NCBI RefSeq assembly: GCF_900105215.1
Contig: NZ_FOIP01000001.1
Location: 1,133,501 to 1,197,500, forward strand
Length of the DNA stretch: 64,000 nucleotides
Origin: Lacrimispora sphenoides
Lineage (GTDB): Bacteria; Bacillota; Clostridia; Lachnospirales; Lachnospiraceae
Reading direction: 5' to 3'
Positions 58,983-64,000 of the stretch are shown here, piece by piece. The first letter of the stretch is position 1. The number at the start of each line of letters is the position of its first letter. The notes beneath the pieces were generated by a model that did not search any database, was not told the origin of the DNA, and saw only the letters and a program-made list of their open reading frames with translations. A program made the translations under genes and the position numbers.

Positions 58983-59987
58983 ATGAGTATAAAAGGGACT
59001 ACACAAGAGTTATTTGTTGGTAAAAAGAAGTCCACAATAGTGACGCTGTTTGGAAAAAATAAAATAGTTAAGTATGAAGACTTAAAATATATTAATTATA
59101 TGTACTCATCTGGAACTGAAATTGGTTTTTTGAGTTTTGTAAATTATGACAACCGGGAAAATAGGTTTGAGTTTGCTAAAAGTGCAAATGAAAAAGTATC
59201 TAGAACAATAGATTTAATAAAAGAAAATATGCCAGAGTTAGAAATACGCGAGCAACAAGTAACTGACCTAAAATTTTATCAGCGTAATTTGTTTACTATC
59301 ATCATAAGTTTTGTTTTGGGATTTCCTCTCGGAACAATAGGCCTATATCTTATGTGGCACTATAAAAAGAGCTATATAACAGGAAGAATTCTCGTCACTT
59401 TTATGGCGCTGTTGTTTTGGGGGACGTGTGGTTATATTTCATACCTTGGTTATGTATCATCTATGAATAGCGTTAATGAAGCAATGGCAGAATATCAGAA
59501 CACCATGAACAACCTTTATTCTGGTATACAATCAGGCAATCAAGGTGAGGTGTTACAAACTAGCCCTGCCGAAATGTTAGAAACCAATGAAAGTTCAGTA
59601 GATGAAGTATACAATGTAGGAGATGTCTACGAATCAAAAGAAATTAAAATAATGTACTTGAACAGTGGTGACTATAGTGTAGAAAATGAGTATAGCCAAC
59701 CAGAATCAGGAAACAAATATATATTCGTAGAATTTTCAATAGAAAATGTAGGAAATTCCGATTGTAGTGCCGGTTATGCTTCTTTCCGTTGCTATGCCGA
59801 CAATACAGAATGCTCTAACCCCATTATATCAAGTGAGGGAGCAATGCCCATAATCACGAATTTATCACCAGGGAGAAACACTAAAGGAAAAATATTTTAT
59901 GAAGTTCCTACTACTACAGAAAAAATAGAGATTGAATATGAAACCAATATACTGACACAAGAAAAAATATATTTTAACTACAAGTAA
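58983..59987 (+). CDS. Membrane protein with DUF4352-like domain, candidate exclusion factor
   Basis: The 334-aa protein has an N-terminal cytoplasmic part, two to three TM helices (LFTIIISFVLGFPLGTIGLY and ILVTFMALLFWGTCGYISYL), a linker, and a C-terminal immunoglobulin-like DUF4352 domain (NKYIFVEFSIENVGNSD). ATG at 58983 follows GGGGAAGGGAA. It lies between repressor and integrase with a terminator behind it, a typical place for lysogenic-conversion genes. Superinfection exclusion is plausible but unproved. Confidence 0.75.
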   Translation: MSIKGTTQELFVGKKKSTIVTLFGKNKIVKYEDLKYINYMYSSGTEIGFLSFVNYDNRENRFEFAKSANEKVSRTIDLIKENMPELEIREQQVTDLKFYQRNLFTIIISFVLGFPLGTIGLYLMWHYKKSYITGRILVTFMALLFWGTCGYISYLGYVSSMNSVNEAMAEYQNTMNNLYSGIQSGNQGEVLQTSPAEMLETNESSVDEVYNVGDVYESKEIKIMYLNSGDYSVENEYSQPESGNKYIFVEFSIENVGNSDCSAGYASFRCYADNTECSNPIISSEGAMPIITNLSPGRNTKGKIFYEVPTTTEKIEIEYETNILTQEKIYFNYK

Positions 59988-59994
59988 ATAAAAA

Positions 59995-60023
59995 CCGCCC
60001 CGGCACATACCGGAACGGATTTT
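59995..60023 (+). terminator. Terminator behind the membrane protein gene
   Basis: Stem CCG..CCGG with CCGG..CGG and a CACATA loop, followed by ATTTT. It lies 8 nt after the stop. Confidence 0.65.
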
Positions 60024-60152
60024 ATAAATCATACCAGACAATGGCCTGATACAAGGTTTTCGCAGACTTATTGTATCACGAATGCGCCAATCTGTCAAAG
60101 GTATGGCGTATTTTTTATACCTAAAATAACAAGTAATGAAAGGAAGAACGAT

Positions 60153-61211
60153 ATGCCTACAGCAAGAAAACTGCCATCAGGATCATGGAGGGTACAAGTA
60201 TTTGATTATACAGATGAAAATGGAAAACGACACTATAAATCTTTTACGTGTGACAACCCCAAAAATGCAGGTAAGAAAATAGCGGAAAATATGGCGACTG
60301 AGTATGCTTTGACCAAAGAAACAAGGTCTAGGACTAAAAAAACTTTTGGGCAGGCCCTTAAAGAATATATCTCCATGAGGGAACCTGTTGTCTCCCCTCG
60401 CACCATACTAAATTACAAGAGATTACAAGATAAGGATTTAAAAGTATTGGCTAATATTGAGATAAATAATATCACGCAAGAAATAATTCAAGATTTTGTA
60501 AACAACGATGCTAAAGTACATGCTCCTAAAACTGTTAGAGATAATCACGGGTTAATTTCTGCTGTTATTAAACAGGAGCGCCCAAGTTTTGTATTAAATA
60601 CAGTTTTACCAAGGCCGGTACGTCCGCAGCTATATATACCATCAGATGACGATGTAAAAAAACTTATCAAATTAGCGGCTGGAACTGATTTAGAGTTGCC
60701 AATTTTACTCGCTGCTTTCGGACCGATGCGGCGCGGTGAAATATGTGCGCTTGACACTGATAATATAAATGGGAATATCGTTCACGTGTGTAAAAATATG
60801 GTTTTGGCACCAGACAAGACATGGGTTATAAAAGCACCTAAATCTTATGCTGGAGACCGTTTTATAGATTACCCTGCCTTTGTGGCTGATAAGTGGAAAA
60901 ACATGTCTGGAAAGGTCACAAAACTAACGCCCGATAATATAACTACTCGTTTTTCAAGACTGTTAAAAAGTTCTGGTATAACACATTTTAGATTTCACGA
61001 TTTAAGACATTATTCTGCAAGCATTCAACACGCACTTGGCATACCGGATGCATATATTATGAGTCGTGGTGGTTGGGGAAACGATGGCGTATTAAAAAAT
61101 GTATATCGTCATGCTATGATGGGGAAAACACAGGAAATGAATCAGATCGCGAACACATATTTCAGCTCTATGCAACATGAAAATGCAACACAAAAAATAA
61201 AACCCCAGTAA
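60153..61211 (+). CDS. Prophage tyrosine integrase
   Basis: The 352-aa integrase has an N-terminal AP2-like arm-binding domain (SGSWRVQVFDYTDENGKRHY), a SAM-like core-binding domain, and catalytic residues in GPMRRGEICAL (Arg), FHDLRHYSAS (His-x-x-Arg) and NVYRHA (Tyr). It ends 14 nt before attR and targets tRNA-Cys. RBS AAAGGAAG precedes the ATG. Its 3' end contains one of the putative arm sites. Confidence 0.93.
   Translation: MPTARKLPSGSWRVQVFDYTDENGKRHYKSFTCDNPKNAGKKIAENMATEYALTKETRSRTKKTFGQALKEYISMREPVVSPRTILNYKRLQDKDLKVLANIEINNITQEIIQDFVNNDAKVHAPKTVRDNHGLISAVIKQERPSFVLNTVLPRPVRPQLYIPSDDDVKKLIKLAAGTDLELPILLAAFGPMRRGEICALDTDNINGNIVHVCKNMVLAPDKTWVIKAPKSYAGDRFIDYPAFVADKWKNMSGKVTKLTPDNITTRFSRLLKSSGITHFRFHDLRHYSASIQHALGIPDAYIMSRGGWGNDGVLKNVYRHAMMGKTQEMNQIANTYFSSMQHENATQKIKPQ
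61170..61194 (+). promoter_or_regulatory. Putative integrase arm-type site, right
   Basis: 25 bp with two tandem ATGCAACA-type units matching 18373-18397 at 23 positions. It lies inside the last codons of the integrase, 30 bp from the attR core. Confidence 0.5.
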
Positions 61212-61224
61212 ACACTGAGGTTTT
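61199..61224 (+). terminator. Terminator of the prophage integrase
   Basis: AAAACC and GGTTTT arms with an inner CAG/CTG stem form a hairpin that overlaps the integrase stop and ends at attR. Confidence 0.6.
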
Positions 61225-61252
61225 AGAGAGGCGACAACCAGATTTGAACTGG
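61225..61252. repeat. Prophage attR core
   Basis: 28 bp identical to attL, comprising the 3' end of the intact tRNA-Cys gene and 5 flanking bases. Confidence 0.9.
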
Positions 61253-61299
61253 TGATCAGGGTGTTGCAGACCCACGCCTTACCACTTGGCTATGTCGCC
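61230..61299 (-). tRNA. tRNA-Cys (GCA)
   Basis: Complete cloverleaf on the minus strand with anticodon loop CTGCAAC. Its T-arm and acceptor end form the attachment site, and integration leaves the gene intact. Confidence 0.95.
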
Positions 61300-61312
61300 A
61301 TAAATTGTTAAG

Positions 61313-61384
61313 TGACCCCAACGAGATTCGAACTCGTGTTACCGCCGTGAAAGGGCGATGTCTTAACCGCTTGACCATGGGGCC
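61313..61384 (-). tRNA. tRNA-Glu (TTC)
   Basis: Cloverleaf with acceptor GGCCCCA/TGGGGTC and anticodon loop CTTTCAC; TTC reads Glu. It lies 13 nt from tRNA-Cys in the same transcript. Confidence 0.95.
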
Positions 61385-61430
61385 TAACTTGCATTTCGTT
61401 TTCCTCATAGTCTCGCCTGAGTATCACGAA

Positions 61431-61503
61431 CTCCCCGAGTAGGACTTGAACCTACGACCCAACGGTTAACAGCCGTTTGCTCTACCGACTGAGCTATCGA
61501 GGA
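61431..61503 (-). tRNA. tRNA-Asn (GTT)
   Basis: Cloverleaf with acceptor TCCTCGA/TCGGGGA and anticodon loop CTGTTAA; GTT reads Asn. It is the first tRNA behind the 23S rRNA. Confidence 0.95.
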
Positions 61504-61581
61504 TTACTGAGGCATATACCCTCAAAACCACACATTGTTACATATCTATTTTCATCCGTTCTTCCTCTTACCTAAACCAAC

Positions 61582-64000
<2,419 letters not shown>

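Larger units (their letters stand above)
18222..61252. mobile_element. Siphovirus-type prophage integrated in tRNA-Cys
   Basis: The 43-kb element is bounded by 28-bp direct repeats of the tRNA-Cys 3' end. It carries integrase, repressor switch, replication, recombination, packaging, head, tail and lysis modules, almost all read leftward except the lysogeny genes. Every essential module I would expect is present without a broken gene, so it may be inducible. A LexA-box promoter near the left end supports SOS control of part of it. Confidence 0.92.

Overview
The window looks like a chromosome segment of a low-to-moderate GC, anaerobic Firmicute, most likely Lachnospiraceae/Clostridia. The evidence is Gram-positive ribosome binding sites of the AGGAGG type, a Clostridia-type LexA box, a DUF5688-like fragment, the phage gene families present, and a 23S rRNA followed by tRNAs at the right end.

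Region 1 (1-7.0 kb) is a defence operon read leftward: XRE-type regulator, DNA cytosine-5 methyltransferase, MORC/MutL-like GHKL ATPase, Z1-domain NTPase, DUF4420-type PD-(D/E)XK protein and a small unknown protein. The four large genes are coupled by 8-nt start/stop overlaps. This gene set is known as a restriction-like MORC/Z1 system.

Region 2 (7.0-17 kb) is an island of decaying and accessory genes: broken genes, an HNH nuclease downstream of a Fic protein, a DUF5688 fragment, an AAA/DUF4143 ATPase and a DsbA-like protein. It also holds an Old Yellow Enzyme pseudogene cut in two by a 3.2-kb insertion. The insertion carries a single 965-aa gene with a HEPN-like N-terminus, a STAND/NLR-type NTPase core, helical repeats and a C-terminal S1 RNA-binding domain, between two copies of a 7-bp direct repeat. 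This is my best candidate for an undescribed defence element.

Region 3 (17.0-18.2 kb) is a tyrosine integrase pointing at a 28-bp duplicate of the tRNA-Cys 3' end. It looks like the remaining end of an older element that used the same site.

Region 4 (18,222-61,252) is a nearly intact siphovirus-type prophage of about 43 kb in the tRNA-Cys gene. From right to left it has: integrase; a possible lysogenic-conversion membrane protein; a CI/Cro switch with three spaced operators; antirepressors; a clamp-like protein, DUF1351 and ERF recombination genes; nucleases; an O-like initiator with iterons and a DnaC-like loader; a radical SAM protein and a cytosine methyltransferase; an RHH protein and a second tyrosine recombinase; an ArpU/RinA-like late regulator; a structured RNA and tRNA cassette; terminase; capsid; tail; holin and endolysin. 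At the far left are a LytTR regulator, a small GHKL-like protein and an SOS (LexA-box) promoter driving a small gene. The distal tail gene faces an inverted alternative C-terminal module and shares a 13-bp in-frame inverted repeat with it, which suggests host-range variation by DNA inversion.

Region 5 (61.2-64 kb) holds tRNA-Cys, tRNA-Glu and tRNA-Asn and the 3' part of a 23S rRNA, all on the minus strand. No 5S gene lies between the 23S and the tRNAs.

All family assignments come from reading motifs by eye. No database search was possible.
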